Shown piece by piece: positions 1-7,988 of a stretch of DNA of 64,000 nucleotides (position 1 is the first letter of the stretch; each line of letters starts with the position of its first letter). Source of the DNA: Flavobacterium aeripolare (GTDB lineage: Bacteria > Bacteroidota > Bacteroidia > Flavobacteriales > Flavobacteriaceae); the NCBI RefSeq assembly GCF_013294025.1, contig NZ_JABSNL010000006.1:62001-126000 (forward strand), written 5' to 3'. A model generated the notes under the pieces. The model was not told where the DNA came from. It was given only the letters and a program-made list of their open reading frames with translations, and ran no database searches. The translations under genes were made by a program, and so were the position numbers.

Positions 1-1
1 A

Positions 2-283
2 GTAGAAAAAAATAAAATATATACGCTTTCATTTTACTACACTTTAAAAACATCACCTGTGGGTAATGTGACCATAGCTGTATTGGCGGGAGAGGTAAAT
101 AGTAAAGCAGATTTGACTGCAGCAACAATTGGTAGTGTAACAGTAAGCGATCAAAATGATGCGAATACTTACATTAAAGAATCATTAACGTTTAACTCTG
201 GAGATAATGCATCAATTTCGATCTATATCTCTAACCAGTTGGCAGAGGCTCGTGTTGATGATATAAGTATTGCAAACAATTAA
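2..283 (+). CDS. C-terminal fragment of a probable surface carbohydrate-binding protein (5' truncated)
   Basis: The frame is open from the first bases of the window and stops at 283, so only about 93 C-terminal residues are visible. They show the alternating hydrophobic pattern of a beta-sandwich and end in a strand reading ARVDDISI, the usual last strand of galactose-binding-like or CBM-type modules. The gene lies 20 bp before an alginate lyase on the same strand, so it is probably co-transcribed. In related flavobacterial alginate loci this place is often taken by a PKD- or CBM-containing surface lipoprotein that works with SusC/SusD. That role is inferred from position and fold impression. 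A GTG at 59 is open in frame but lies inside the domain, so I do not take it as the start. Confidence 0.55.
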   Translation, partial: VEKNKIYTLSFYYTLKTSPVGNVTIAVLAGEVNSKADLTAATIGSVTVSDQNDANTYIKESLTFNSGDNASISIYISNQLAEARVDDISIANN

Positions 284-303
284 TTAAAGAATTTAAGCAA
301 TTT

Positions 304-1149
304 ATGATTTCAAAACAAAATATTATAAGCAGTTTGAGCTTCGGGTCTTTATTGATTTCTAGTTTTTGTGTGGCGCAAGTAGCTGATGAAAAGGACAAAG
401 CGCCATTTGATTTAACACACTGGAAGGTCACAATTCCTAAAGGTAATCCTACATCAATAGGGTATCCTGAAATATTAGGATACAATACAAACCAAAGTAT
501 TAATAAGTACATGTACAATGATACCGATGGTGCAGTAGTTTTCTACGCGTATCCTTCAGGAGTTACCACTGCTAATACCCATTATTCTCGTTCAGAACTG
601 AGAGAGCAGATGGTACCTGGAAAAAATGAACCCAACTGGAAGTTTAGCCAAGGTGGAAGAATGAAAGGAACATTAGCCATGGGGCCAGTCTCTAAAAGTA
701 AGGAAGGCAAATACCATAAAGTCATTATCATGCAAATTCACGGTCGCTTAAGTGATGATCAAAAAGAGTTAATTGGTGAAGACGATAACAATGCACCGCC
801 AATCTTGAAAATCTATTGGGACAATGGGAAAGTACGTGTAAAAACAAAAGTTTTGAAAAATAGAAAAGTATCAGATACTGAGATGCTAAATACAAAAGCT
901 TGGATAGATGATAAGGGGTACAATTTTAAAGAAAAAGTGAATTTTGATAAATTTACTCTCGAAGTTATCGTATCAAAGGGTAGGTTAGAAGTGGTTTTAA
1001 ATAATAATGAATCAGTTGTTTATCGCTCTTCAGATCTTAAAAAATGGGATGTTTTTGAAAACTATTTTAAAGCTGGGAACTATTTGCAAACAAATGACAA
1101 AGGTGCATTTGCAAAAGTGAAGTATTATAGCCTTGATGTATCTCATTAA
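304..1149 (+). CDS. Alginate lyase, polysaccharide lyase family 7
   Basis: This enzyme cleaves alginate by beta-elimination, giving unsaturated oligosaccharides. The 281-residue protein has an N-terminal signal peptide (about residues 1-24) and then one PL7 jelly-roll domain. The three PL7 signature segments are present: RSELRE at 96-101, QIH at 144-146 and YFKAGNY at 254-260. In this family QIH, as opposed to QVH, is associated with activity on guluronate-containing blocks, so a G or MG preference is likely but unproven. The signal has a Cys but no canonical lipobox, so the protein is probably secreted or periplasmic. It is the last hydrolytic gene of the alginate locus. The regulator and monosaccharide catabolic genes follow on the same strand. 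Confidence 0.93.
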   Translation: MISKQNIISSLSFGSLLISSFCVAQVADEKDKAPFDLTHWKVTIPKGNPTSIGYPEILGYNTNQSINKYMYNDTDGAVVFYAYPSGVTTANTHYSRSELREQMVPGKNEPNWKFSQGGRMKGTLAMGPVSKSKEGKYHKVIIMQIHGRLSDDQKELIGEDDNNAPPILKIYWDNGKVRVKTKVLKNRKVSDTEMLNTKAWIDDKGYNFKEKVNFDKFTLEVIVSKGRLEVVLNNNESVVYRSSDLKKWDVFENYFKAGNYLQTNDKGAFAKVKYYSLDVSH

Positions 1150-1224
1150 CAATGGATTAACATCGAATAAAAAAAGAGTTGTTTTGTTTTTTTATATCGA
1201 TATTTTTTATATTTTTAACAAACC

Positions 1225-1242
1225 AATCTGGTTAACCAGATT
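1225..1242. promoter_or_regulatory. Perfect 18-bp palindromic operator of the GntR/FadR-type regulator
   Basis: AATCTGGTTAACCAGATT is its own reverse complement and contains TGGT-TA-ACCA, which matches the TGGTnnACCA core bound by FadR-subfamily GntR proteins. It ends 18 bp before the start codon of the GntR gene, so it very probably mediates autoregulation. I found no second perfect copy before the MFS, SDR or kinase genes. Other targets, such as a susC promoter, may lie upstream of the window. Confidence 0.72.
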
Positions 1243-1260
1243 ATACTAAATATATGAAGT

Positions 1261-1962
1261 ATGAATTTAGAGGCGTTAACAAAAAAAGATAATAAAGAAG
1301 TTGTAAATAATATCATCGCTAAGATCAGGGATTATATGAATTTTAAAAACTTAGAACCAGGCGACAAATTACCTTCAGAGAGAATGTTGTCAGAACGGTT
1401 TGAAGTGAGTAGGAATTCGGTTCGTGAAGCGATCCAGAAACTAGAATTTTACGGTATTTTAAAATCCATTCCTCAAAGCGGAACCTTTGTTGCAAACATA
1501 GGTGTAATCGCGATGAATGGTATTATTGAAGATATTTTAAAGTTAGAGGAGTCTGACTTTAGATCACTAGTAGAGACAAGAATTTTACTTGAATTAAAAA
1601 CGGTAAGACTTGCAGCTACAAGAAGAACTGAGGCTGATTTAGTTGCTGTAAAAGCAGCTCTGGATGCCTACAGTGTAAAGGTGATGAACGGAGAAGAGGC
1701 AGTTCAGGAAGATTTACTATTTCACTTAGCTATTGCAAAAGCAAGCGGAAACAGTACGATCAATACCTTGATGTTAATCATAACTCCTGAGATCATCACT
1801 AATTTTGAAAAGTATCATGTTTGTGATGAAGGTCAAGCTGTGAAAGGTATTCAAGAGCATCTTGATATTTACAACGCAATTAAAGATCAAAATCCGCAGT
1901 TGGCTAAGCAAAAAATGAAAGAGCACTTTAAGGCTTTATATCAGTACTGCTACAATATTTAA
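1261..1962 (+). CDS. GntR family (FadR subfamily) transcriptional regulator of uronate/alginate catabolism
   Basis: This 233-residue protein has an N-terminal winged helix (about residues 12-80, with the typical LPSERMLSERFEVSRNSVRE stretch) and an all-helical FCD ligand-binding domain (about 95-230). FadR-subfamily members with FCD domains (UxuR, ExuR, LgoR and flavobacterial alginate regulators) usually sense a uronate or 2-keto-3-deoxy acid and repress when it is absent. A perfect palindrome lies just upstream (1225-1242). The gene stands between the lyase and the transporter/catabolic genes, so it probably represses the locus until a product such as DEH or KDG accumulates. The exact ligand is inferred. 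Confidence 0.88.
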   Translation: MNLEALTKKDNKEVVNNIIAKIRDYMNFKNLEPGDKLPSERMLSERFEVSRNSVREAIQKLEFYGILKSIPQSGTFVANIGVIAMNGIIEDILKLEESDFRSLVETRILLELKTVRLAATRRTEADLVAVKAALDAYSVKVMNGEEAVQEDLLFHLAIAKASGNSTINTLMLIITPEIITNFEKYHVCDEGQAVKGIQEHLDIYNAIKDQNPQLAKQKMKEHFKALYQYCYNI

Positions 1963-1972
1963 ATAAAAAATG

Positions 1973-2010
1973 CTAAGGAAATTGCGCGGTTGCCTTAGTT
2001 ATTATTTTAA
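1973..2010 (+). terminator. Weak hairpin after the GntR gene
   Basis: CTAAGG at 1973-1978 pairs with CCTTAG at 1993-1998 and is followed by a T-rich stretch. The stem is only 6 bp, so termination may be partial and could allow read-through into the transporter gene. Confidence 0.35.
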
Positions 2011-2152
2011 GTATTGAGTGACTACTTTTAGTTCTTTAAAATTAGCAAAACAGTTTATAAATTAATATTCCGTCCTATTCTTTTGAATGGAGATGCAGGT
2101 TTTCTTGTGCTTTTTTTAAGCATAATTTGAGCCCTAAATAAAACAATTAACA

Positions 2153-3421
2153 ATGAAAGTAAGAGGATTAAGATGGTGGATTATAACATTAATTTGCATC
2201 GCGACTGTTATTAATTATATCGATAGAACTGCTTTTGGAATCATGTGGCCAGAGATGGGTAAGGATTTAGGTATGGATGAAGCGGATTATGCTGTCATGC
2301 TTAATATTTTTATGATCACTTATGCAGCTGGTAAATTTTTATCAGGAAAATTATATGACATTATTGGTACGCGTCTAGGGTTTGTCGTTTCTATTGTATT
2401 GTGGTCTGTTGCGTCTGTATTTCATGCATTTGCCAGAGGACTTTTTTCTTTAACACTTTTTAGAGGGTTGTTAGGGTTAGGTGAAGCGGGGAACTGGCCT
2501 GGTGCGGTTAAGAGTAATGGAGAGTGGTTTCCAGTAAAGCAACGTGCAATTGCACAAGGAATTTTTAATGCTGGAGCTTCTTTAGGAAGTGTAATTGCAC
2601 CCGTTTTAATTGCTTTTTTATACGGTAGTTTTGGTTGGAGATCAACTTACATTATTATTGGTGCTATTGGTATTTTATGGGTTATTCCATGGTTGATCAT
2701 TAATAAAGCTACTCCAGAAAATCATCCTTGGATTACAGAGGAAGAATTAAACTTAATTAAGTCTAGTGGGAATGCAGGTACAGCTTCAAAATCTAACGAA
2801 AAAGGATTGAGTGTACTTAATATATTAAAATACAGAGAAGCATGGGGAGTTTTATCGGCTAGCTTTTTTATAGAACCTATATGGTGGCTATTTGTGGGTT
2901 GGATGCCTTTATACTTACATTCTAAATTTGGTTTTAGTATTGTCGAAATAGGTTCAACAATATGGATATCTTATCTAGGAGGAATGGCAGGAAGTCTGGT
3001 TGGAGGTTGGTATTGTGGAAAGTTAATCGAAACTAAAACGGTTGATGCTGCAAGAAAAATATCAATTACAATAGGCTGTGTTTTAATCTTCTTAGGATTA
3101 TTAGGAATCATCTTTTTAGTAGATGGAGACAGTCCTATGACGTTTATATATATTGTTAGTTTAGTGTTATTTGGATTCCAGTTTGCGATAGGTAATTTAC
3201 AAACACTATCTAGTGATTTGTTTAAAGGGCCATCTGTAGGAACGCTTGCAGGATTAGCAGGTAGTATAGGTGCATTGTCAGTGATTGTGATGAACTGGTT
3301 AATTCCCAAAATCACAACGGTATCGTACACACCTGCTTTTATCATTATTGCAATATTAGCACCATTAACGATAGTTTCAGTATTCTTTTTTATTAGAAAG
3401 ATCGAACAAGTAGAAAAATAG
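2153..3421 (+). CDS. MFS hexuronate-type transporter (anion:cation symporter family)
   Basis: This 422-residue, 12-helix MFS permease begins with a short cytoplasmic tail. Helix 1 ends in NYIDRTAFG, and the helix 4-5 region reads GLGEAGNWPGAVKSNGEWFP, a signature of ACS-family sugar-acid transporters such as ExuT. It probably takes unsaturated uronate monomers (DEH) across the inner membrane for the reductase encoded next. The gap to the SDR gene is 43 bp, so the two are likely co-transcribed. A weak hairpin and about 190 bp separate it from the regulator gene, so it may have its own promoter. Substrate assignment is by family and context. Confidence 0.88.
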   Translation: MKVRGLRWWIITLICIATVINYIDRTAFGIMWPEMGKDLGMDEADYAVMLNIFMITYAAGKFLSGKLYDIIGTRLGFVVSIVLWSVASVFHAFARGLFSLTLFRGLLGLGEAGNWPGAVKSNGEWFPVKQRAIAQGIFNAGASLGSVIAPVLIAFLYGSFGWRSTYIIIGAIGILWVIPWLIINKATPENHPWITEEELNLIKSSGNAGTASKSNEKGLSVLNILKYREAWGVLSASFFIEPIWWLFVGWMPLYLHSKFGFSIVEIGSTIWISYLGGMAGSLVGGWYCGKLIETKTVDAARKISITIGCVLIFLGLLGIIFLVDGDSPMTFIYIVSLVLFGFQFAIGNLQTLSSDLFKGPSVGTLAGLAGSIGALSVIVMNWLIPKITTVSYTPAFIIIAILAPLTIVSVFFFIRKIEQVEK

Positions 3422-3464
3422 AGTAAGTCAAAAAATAGAAATAAAAAATTTTAAATAAATTAAG

Positions 3465-4229
3465 ATGAGTAAAGCAGAAGGAAAAGTAGCAGTAATCACT
3501 GGTGCAACAGGAGGAATTGGTTTCGCAGTAGCAAAAAGATTAGGTAAAGATGGTTATACAGTTGTTTTAAACGGTATTGAAGCAGAAGCTGGAGCACAAA
3601 AAGTTGCTGAATTAACTGCAGACGGAATCAAAGCTGAATATTATGGTTTTGATGTAACTAATGACGAGGAAGTAACAAGCAACATCACTAAAATAGGTGA
3701 AAAATATGGTAGAATTGATGTTCTTGTGAACAATGCAGGAGGACTTGGTGGTAGAGCTAGATTTGAAGAAATGACAACTGAATTTTACAGATCAGTAATG
3801 GCTTTGAATCTTGACTCTGTATTTTTTGCTTCAAGAGCAGCGATTCCTTTTCTTAAAAAAGGGGAGAATGCTTCTATTATTAATTATACATCAAATGCGG
3901 CTTGGAACGCAGGTGGACCTGGAGCTGGAATCTATGGTACTTCAAAAGCTGGTGTGAATGCTATTACAAGAGCATTGGCAAAAGATTTAGCTGAGTACGG
4001 AATTAGAGTTAACGCTGTTTCTCCGGGAACTATCGACACGCCTTTTCACGCACAAATTAAAGCGACTAAACCAGAGGTTTTTGCTAGCTGGAAAAATAGT
4101 ATTTTATTAGGTAGATTAGGTGAGCCAGAAGAGGTTGCATCTGTTGTATCTTTCTTAGCTAGTGATGATGCTTCATTTATGACAGCAGAAACAATCCAAA
4201 TTGGTGGTGGTCAAGCTTTAGGAATCTAA
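3465..4229 (+). CDS. SDR family oxidoreductase, probable DEH reductase
   Basis: This 254-residue classical short-chain dehydrogenase has the cofactor motif TGATGGIG near residue 12, the NNAG motif, and the catalytic YxxxK with Tyr157 and Lys161. In alginate catabolism the monomer 4-deoxy-L-erythro-5-hexoseulose uronate (DEH) is reduced to 2-keto-3-deoxygluconate by an SDR of this kind (DehR in flavobacteria). The gene lies between a hexuronate transporter and KDG kinase, so that step fits best. NADH or NADPH preference cannot be told by eye. The start is the ATG 43 bp after the transporter stop. Confidence 0.85.
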   Translation: MSKAEGKVAVITGATGGIGFAVAKRLGKDGYTVVLNGIEAEAGAQKVAELTADGIKAEYYGFDVTNDEEVTSNITKIGEKYGRIDVLVNNAGGLGGRARFEEMTTEFYRSVMALNLDSVFFASRAAIPFLKKGENASIINYTSNAAWNAGGPGAGIYGTSKAGVNAITRALAKDLAEYGIRVNAVSPGTIDTPFHAQIKATKPEVFASWKNSILLGRLGEPEEVASVVSFLASDDASFMTAETIQIGGGQALGI

Positions 4230-4243
4230 TACTAAATAATAAG

Positions 4244-4260
4244 TGCTAACCCTGTTAGCA
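4244..4260. repeat. Inverted repeat between the SDR and KDG kinase genes
   Basis: TGCTAAC-CCT-GTTAGCA has perfect 7-bp arms around a 3-nt loop. A further GCTAACA half-site follows at about 4273. It is not followed by a clean T-run, so it is more likely an mRNA-processing hairpin or a protein site than a strong terminator. It differs from the GntR palindrome. Confidence 0.4.
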
Positions 4261-4328
4261 TAGTTAATTATACGGCTAACAAGGTGCATTTAGCTTTGTG
4301 CGAATGATACTTAATAAGGAATAACAAA

Positions 4329-5351
4329 ATGAATAAAGTAGTCACTTTTGGTGAAATTTTACTCCGCCTTTCTACAGAAAGACATTTGAGGTTCTCTCAA
4401 GCGGATTCGTACAAAGCTACCTATGGCGGTGGCGAGTTTAATGTTGCTGTTTCCTTAGCAAATTACGGTGTAGCAGCTGAGTTTATTACAGTGATTCCTG
4501 ATAACGAACTTGGAAATAGTGCGGTAAAGGAAATGCGTAAACTAGGTGTAGCATGTAATAACGTGGTATTTGCTGGTGATAGATTAGGACTTTATTTTCT
4601 AGAAACAGGTTCGGGAACACGCGCTAGCAATGTTATATATGATAGAGCAAATAGCTCGATGGCGACAATTACTCCTGATACTATAGACTGGAGAGAAGCA
4701 TTAAAAGGAGCTACTTGGTTTCACTGGAGTGGTATTACTCCAGCCTTGTCTCAAAGCGCTGCTGATGCTTGTTTTGAAGCTATTAAAGTGGCTAGTGAAA
4801 TGGGACTTACAATCTCTACAGATTTAAACTACCGTTCTAAACTTTGGAATTATGGTAAACAACCTAAAGAGGTTATGCCAGAAATGTTAAAATATAGCAA
4901 CATCATCTTAGGTGATATTGATACGGCCTATTTTATGTTAGGAATGGACAAAGTTGATCCTGATTATAGTAATGAGGCATCCTTGCCAAAACTGTATGAC
5001 GCATTGTTTACAAAATGTCCAAACTTAAATACTGCTGTAACAACATTACGGTACTCTATTAGTGCTTCTCATCAAAGAATTGGTGGGATATTATATGATG
5101 GAGAAAAAGTATATAATGCAGATGTGCAAGATGTCACTCCGGTGGTAGATCGTGTGGGTAGTGGTGATGCTTTTATGGGAGGATTAATCTATGGTTTACT
5201 TCAAACTCCTGTCGATAAGCAAAGAGCATTAAATTTTGCCGTGGCAGCTTGTTGTTTGAAGCACACAATAGCAGGAGATTACAATTTAATTACAATTGAA
5301 GAAATAGAAAAGTTGCTTGCTGGAGATTTCTCAGGTAAAGTTTCAAGATAA
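4329..5351 (+). CDS. kdgK: 2-dehydro-3-deoxygluconate (KDG) kinase, PfkB family
   Basis: This cytoplasmic kinase phosphorylates KDG to KDPG with ATP. The 340-residue protein is a PfkB-family sugar kinase. The N-terminal signature GGGEFNVAVSLANYG contacts the sugar, and the C-terminal GSGDAFMGG carries the catalytic base Asp280 and the anion hole. Length and motifs are normal. KDPG aldolase starts 10 bp after its stop, and the SDR reductase lies 99 bp upstream across a small inverted repeat. The context (alginate lyase, DEH reductase, KDPG aldolase) supports KDG over other PfkB substrates. Confidence 0.9.
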   Translation: MNKVVTFGEILLRLSTERHLRFSQADSYKATYGGGEFNVAVSLANYGVAAEFITVIPDNELGNSAVKEMRKLGVACNNVVFAGDRLGLYFLETGSGTRASNVIYDRANSSMATITPDTIDWREALKGATWFHWSGITPALSQSAADACFEAIKVASEMGLTISTDLNYRSKLWNYGKQPKEVMPEMLKYSNIILGDIDTAYFMLGMDKVDPDYSNEASLPKLYDALFTKCPNLNTAVTTLRYSISASHQRIGGILYDGEKVYNADVQDVTPVVDRVGSGDAFMGGLIYGLLQTPVDKQRALNFAVAACCLKHTIAGDYNLITIEEIEKLLAGDFSGKVSR

Positions 5352-5361
5352 AAAAAATAGA

Positions 5362-6027
5362 ATGGCGCAATATAGCAGAATAGAAGTTGCATTAAAAATG
5401 AAGGAAACAGGTTTAGTTCCTTTGTTTTATCATCAAGATATCGAAGTCAGTAAAAAAGTTTTAAAAGCTTGTTATGATGGAGGTGCTCGTTTGTTAGAAT
5501 TTACTAGTAGAGGCGATTTTGCACACGAAGTATTTGCTGCTTTAAGCAAATATGCCATAGCAGAATTACCTGGAATGATTCTAGGTGTAGGTTCTGTAAC
5601 TGATGCTGCAGCTGCATCACTATACATGCAGTTAGGGGCAAATTTTATTGTAACTCCTGTTTTAAGAGAGGATATTGCAATTGCTTGTAACCGACGTAAA
5701 GTACTGTGGTCACCGGGCTGCGGAACATTAACTGAGATTGCTCGTGCAGAGGAATTGGGTTGCGAAATAGTGAAATTATTTCCTGGTGATATTTACGGAC
5801 CTGAGTTCATAAAAGGAATTAAAGGGCCGCAACCATGGACATCAATTATGCCTACAGGTGGTGTTTCGCCTACTGTTGAAAATCTTTCTAAATGGTTCAA
5901 AGCAGGCGTAACTTGTGTAGGTATTGGTTCGCAATTAATTAAGGCAGATCAAAACGGTGCCTTTGATTTGGTTCAAATTGAAGAAGTAGTAAAAGAATGT
6001 TTAAGAATTATTCAGTCTTTAAAATAA
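5362..6027 (+). CDS. eda: KDPG aldolase (2-dehydro-3-deoxyphosphogluconate aldolase)
   Basis: This enzyme splits KDPG into pyruvate and glyceraldehyde-3-phosphate, the last step of the alginate monomer route. The 221-residue class I aldolase has the Schiff-base lysine in VKLFPGD (Lys138), the conserved Glu46 in LLEFTSRG, and a phosphate-binding PTGGVSP segment. An upstream in-frame start at 5317 would overlap kdgK by 35 bp. I chose the ATG at 5362, which gives the usual family length and a 10-bp gap. A strong hairpin with a T-run lies about 200 bp downstream and probably ends the operon. Confidence 0.92.
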   Translation: MAQYSRIEVALKMKETGLVPLFYHQDIEVSKKVLKACYDGGARLLEFTSRGDFAHEVFAALSKYAIAELPGMILGVGSVTDAAAASLYMQLGANFIVTPVLREDIAIACNRRKVLWSPGCGTLTEIARAEELGCEIVKLFPGDIYGPEFIKGIKGPQPWTSIMPTGGVSPTVENLSKWFKAGVTCVGIGSQLIKADQNGAFDLVQIEEVVKECLRIIQSLK

Positions 6028-6533
6028 CACAATAACTATGTAAAGTAGGGTATTAGAAACAGTGGGACTTTTCGTGGAGCTACGTGGTGGTTTTATTTAG
6101 ATTTTTTTTTTGAGTTTTATAAATTGTTGTAATTTATTTTATCTAAAGGCTTCACGAATTAGTTCGCACTATTACACCAAATATAAATGTAATCCGAATG
6201 CATTTATTTTATTTTTTTGTGAAACGCTTCTAGTAATAGAGGCGTTTTTTTTTGTTTTATTTTCGAACAAAAATAAATTATCTACCTGTAATAATCGGTT
6301 TCGTTAAATTTTGATGAGGCTTATTGTCTGATCGCTATCACTTAATAAGTTTAACAATAGGTACTTGCAATAATCGCCTTAATACATTCGATAAATTTAA
6401 AATTACAAACTGTTATTATGTTCAATTTTGAAATTAATGGTAATTCTGTAATAAATGCCTCTTGAATTATAAATCTAAGAAAAATATAATTGTTAACTTT
6501 CGTTTTCTTAATTCCACCAAGAATCCAAAATAT
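6028..6533. other. Non-coding gap between the alginate locus and the ergothioneine-type operon
   Basis: About 500 bp without a convincing gene. It holds the strong hairpin at 6222-6253, and the AT-rich rest must contain the promoter of the egtB operon. Open frames here are short, low-complexity and lack gene-like composition. Confidence 0.6.
6222..6253 (+). terminator. Rho-independent terminator of the alginate catabolic operon
   Basis: An 11-bp stem (AAACGCTTCTA against TAGAGGCGTTT, one G-T wobble) closes a GTAA loop and runs directly into nine T residues. Confidence 0.85.
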
Positions 6534-7673
6534 ATGATTGATCGTTTTTTAGAAGTCAGAAGCCAATCCGAAATTCTTTGTCAGCCATTGCTAATTGAAG
6601 ATTATTCTGTACAAGCAAGTGAATTTGTCTCCCCTCCTAAATGGCATCTTGCGCATGTTACCTGGTTTTGGGAGGAATTTGTGTTGACAAAATACAGTCC
6701 AGAATACAGTCCTTACAACGATGACTTTTCTTTTTTATTCAACAGTTATTATAACAATGTTGGCAAACGCGTTTTGCGTCCGGTACGTGGTTTAATGACG
6801 CGTCCTTCTGTGGATGAGGTTTATGCTTATCGCAACTATGTTACTCAGGCTATGGTTGCTTTACTTAAAACCAATTTAGATAAAGAAGTTTTAGATGTTA
6901 TCGAAATTGGGATTAATCATGAGCAGCAACATCAAGAGCTGTTTGTTTATGATATTAAATATATATTAGGCAATCAGCCTTTGTTTCCTCAGTATGGAAG
7001 CGGCTTTACGCCAAAGGAAATTAGTCAAGTAAGTGGTTTCTCAAAAATCGAATCGGGAATTTATTCTATTGGTCATCAGGGCGATCGATTTTCATTTGAT
7101 AATGAGCTTGGTGCACACAAAGTATATGTTGATGATTTCGAAATCTCTAGCAACTTAGTTTCTAATAAAGAATACCTAGATTTTATTGAGGCGGGTGGTT
7201 ATTCAGATTTTAATTTTTGGCACGATGAAGGCTGGAGCTGGATCAATGAAAACAAAATTCAAGCGCCACTTTACTGGCATAAATTTGACGGTGAGTGGTG
7301 GAATTATACCTTACAAGGATTGCAAAAAGTAAATTTAGATTTGCCGGTCATGCACATTAGCTTTTACGAAGCCTTTGCATACAGTCAATGGAAAGGCATG
7401 CGTTTGCCTACTGAATTTGAGTGGGAAATAGCAAGCGAAAAATTTAGCTGGGGACAATTATGGGAATGGACGCACAGTGCATACCTTCCTTATCCTAGGT
7501 TCAATAAATCTCTTGGAGCACTTGGTGAATACAACGGTAAATTTATGGTGAATCAAATGGTTTTAAGAGGAGGATCTGTTGCGACTCCTGAGGGACATAG
7601 TAGAAAAACATATCGTAACTTTTTTCATGCTAGCATGCGCTGGCAGTATAACGGCATTCGATTAATTAAATAA
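6534..7673 (+). CDS. egtB: EgtB-type non-heme iron sulfoxide synthase (ergothioneine biosynthesis)
   Basis: EgtB enzymes use Fe(II) and O2 to join a cysteine-type thiol to C2 of hercynine, forming the C-S bond of ergothioneine. The 379-residue protein has an N-terminal DinB-like helical bundle with the iron ligands: WHLAH (residues 37-41) and HEQQH (His129 and His133). A C-terminal formylglycine-generating-enzyme-like domain follows, with MRLPTEFEWE, LRGGS and a closing TYRNFF/RWQYNGIRL segment typical of EgtB. A TTG at 6462 would add 24 residues with no family counterpart, so I use the ATG at 6534, where the canonical IDRFLEVRSQSE opening begins. The thiol substrate (cysteine or gamma-glutamylcysteine) cannot be read by eye. 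It heads an operon ending in egtD. No C-terminal methyltransferase is fused, which argues against OvoA. Confidence 0.9.
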   Translation: MIDRFLEVRSQSEILCQPLLIEDYSVQASEFVSPPKWHLAHVTWFWEEFVLTKYSPEYSPYNDDFSFLFNSYYNNVGKRVLRPVRGLMTRPSVDEVYAYRNYVTQAMVALLKTNLDKEVLDVIEIGINHEQQHQELFVYDIKYILGNQPLFPQYGSGFTPKEISQVSGFSKIESGIYSIGHQGDRFSFDNELGAHKVYVDDFEISSNLVSNKEYLDFIEAGGYSDFNFWHDEGWSWINENKIQAPLYWHKFDGEWWNYTLQGLQKVNLDLPVMHISFYEAFAYSQWKGMRLPTEFEWEIASEKFSWGQLWEWTHSAYLPYPRFNKSLGALGEYNGKFMVNQMVLRGGSVATPEGHSRKTYRNFFHASMRWQYNGIRLIK

Positions 7674-7685
7674 AAAAACAGGATT

Positions 7686-7967
7686 ATGAAAGCACTTTTT
7701 AATAATACAGTAATTGCCGAAAGCAACAATACAATTGTAGTAGAAGGAAACCATTATTTTCCTTTGGATAGTATCAATGAAAGCCTATTTACTGAGACCA
7801 CGCATCACACAACTTGTCCTTGGAAAGGAAAAGCATCGTATTATACGGTTGCAGTAGACGGAAAAAAATCTGAGAATGCGGCATGGTTTTACAAGGAACC
7901 AAAAGAAGCGGCAAAAGAAATAAAAGGTTATGTAGCTTTCTGGAAAGAGGTTACCGTTACAAATTAA
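7686..7967 (+). CDS. DUF427 family small protein
   Basis: This complete 93-residue protein has the DUF427 (NTP_transf_9) pattern: a short beta-rich core with a HHTTCPWKGKASYY segment at about 41-54 and a C-terminal aromatic AFWKEV. The biochemical function of this family is unknown to me. It lies 12 bp after egtB and 21 bp before a flavoprotein disulfide reductase, clearly inside the same operon. That ties it by context to thiohistidine metabolism or redox balance. The conserved Cys in the TCPWKG motif is notable in a thiol operon. Confidence 0.85.
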   Translation: MKALFNNTVIAESNNTIVVEGNHYFPLDSINESLFTETTHHTTCPWKGKASYYTVAVDGKKSENAAWFYKEPKEAAKEIKGYVAFWKEVTVTN

Positions 7968-7988
7968 TAGTTGCTTAAAATAATAGTT

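Noticed and set aside
6110..6307. 65-residue frame after the KDPG aldolase gene
   Set aside because: It runs across the operon terminator hairpin and is dominated by Phe/Leu from T-rich DNA.
6534..7673. Reading EgtB as OvoA (ovothiol synthase)
   Set aside because: No fused C-terminal methyltransferase domain, and a separate EgtD is encoded in the same operon.
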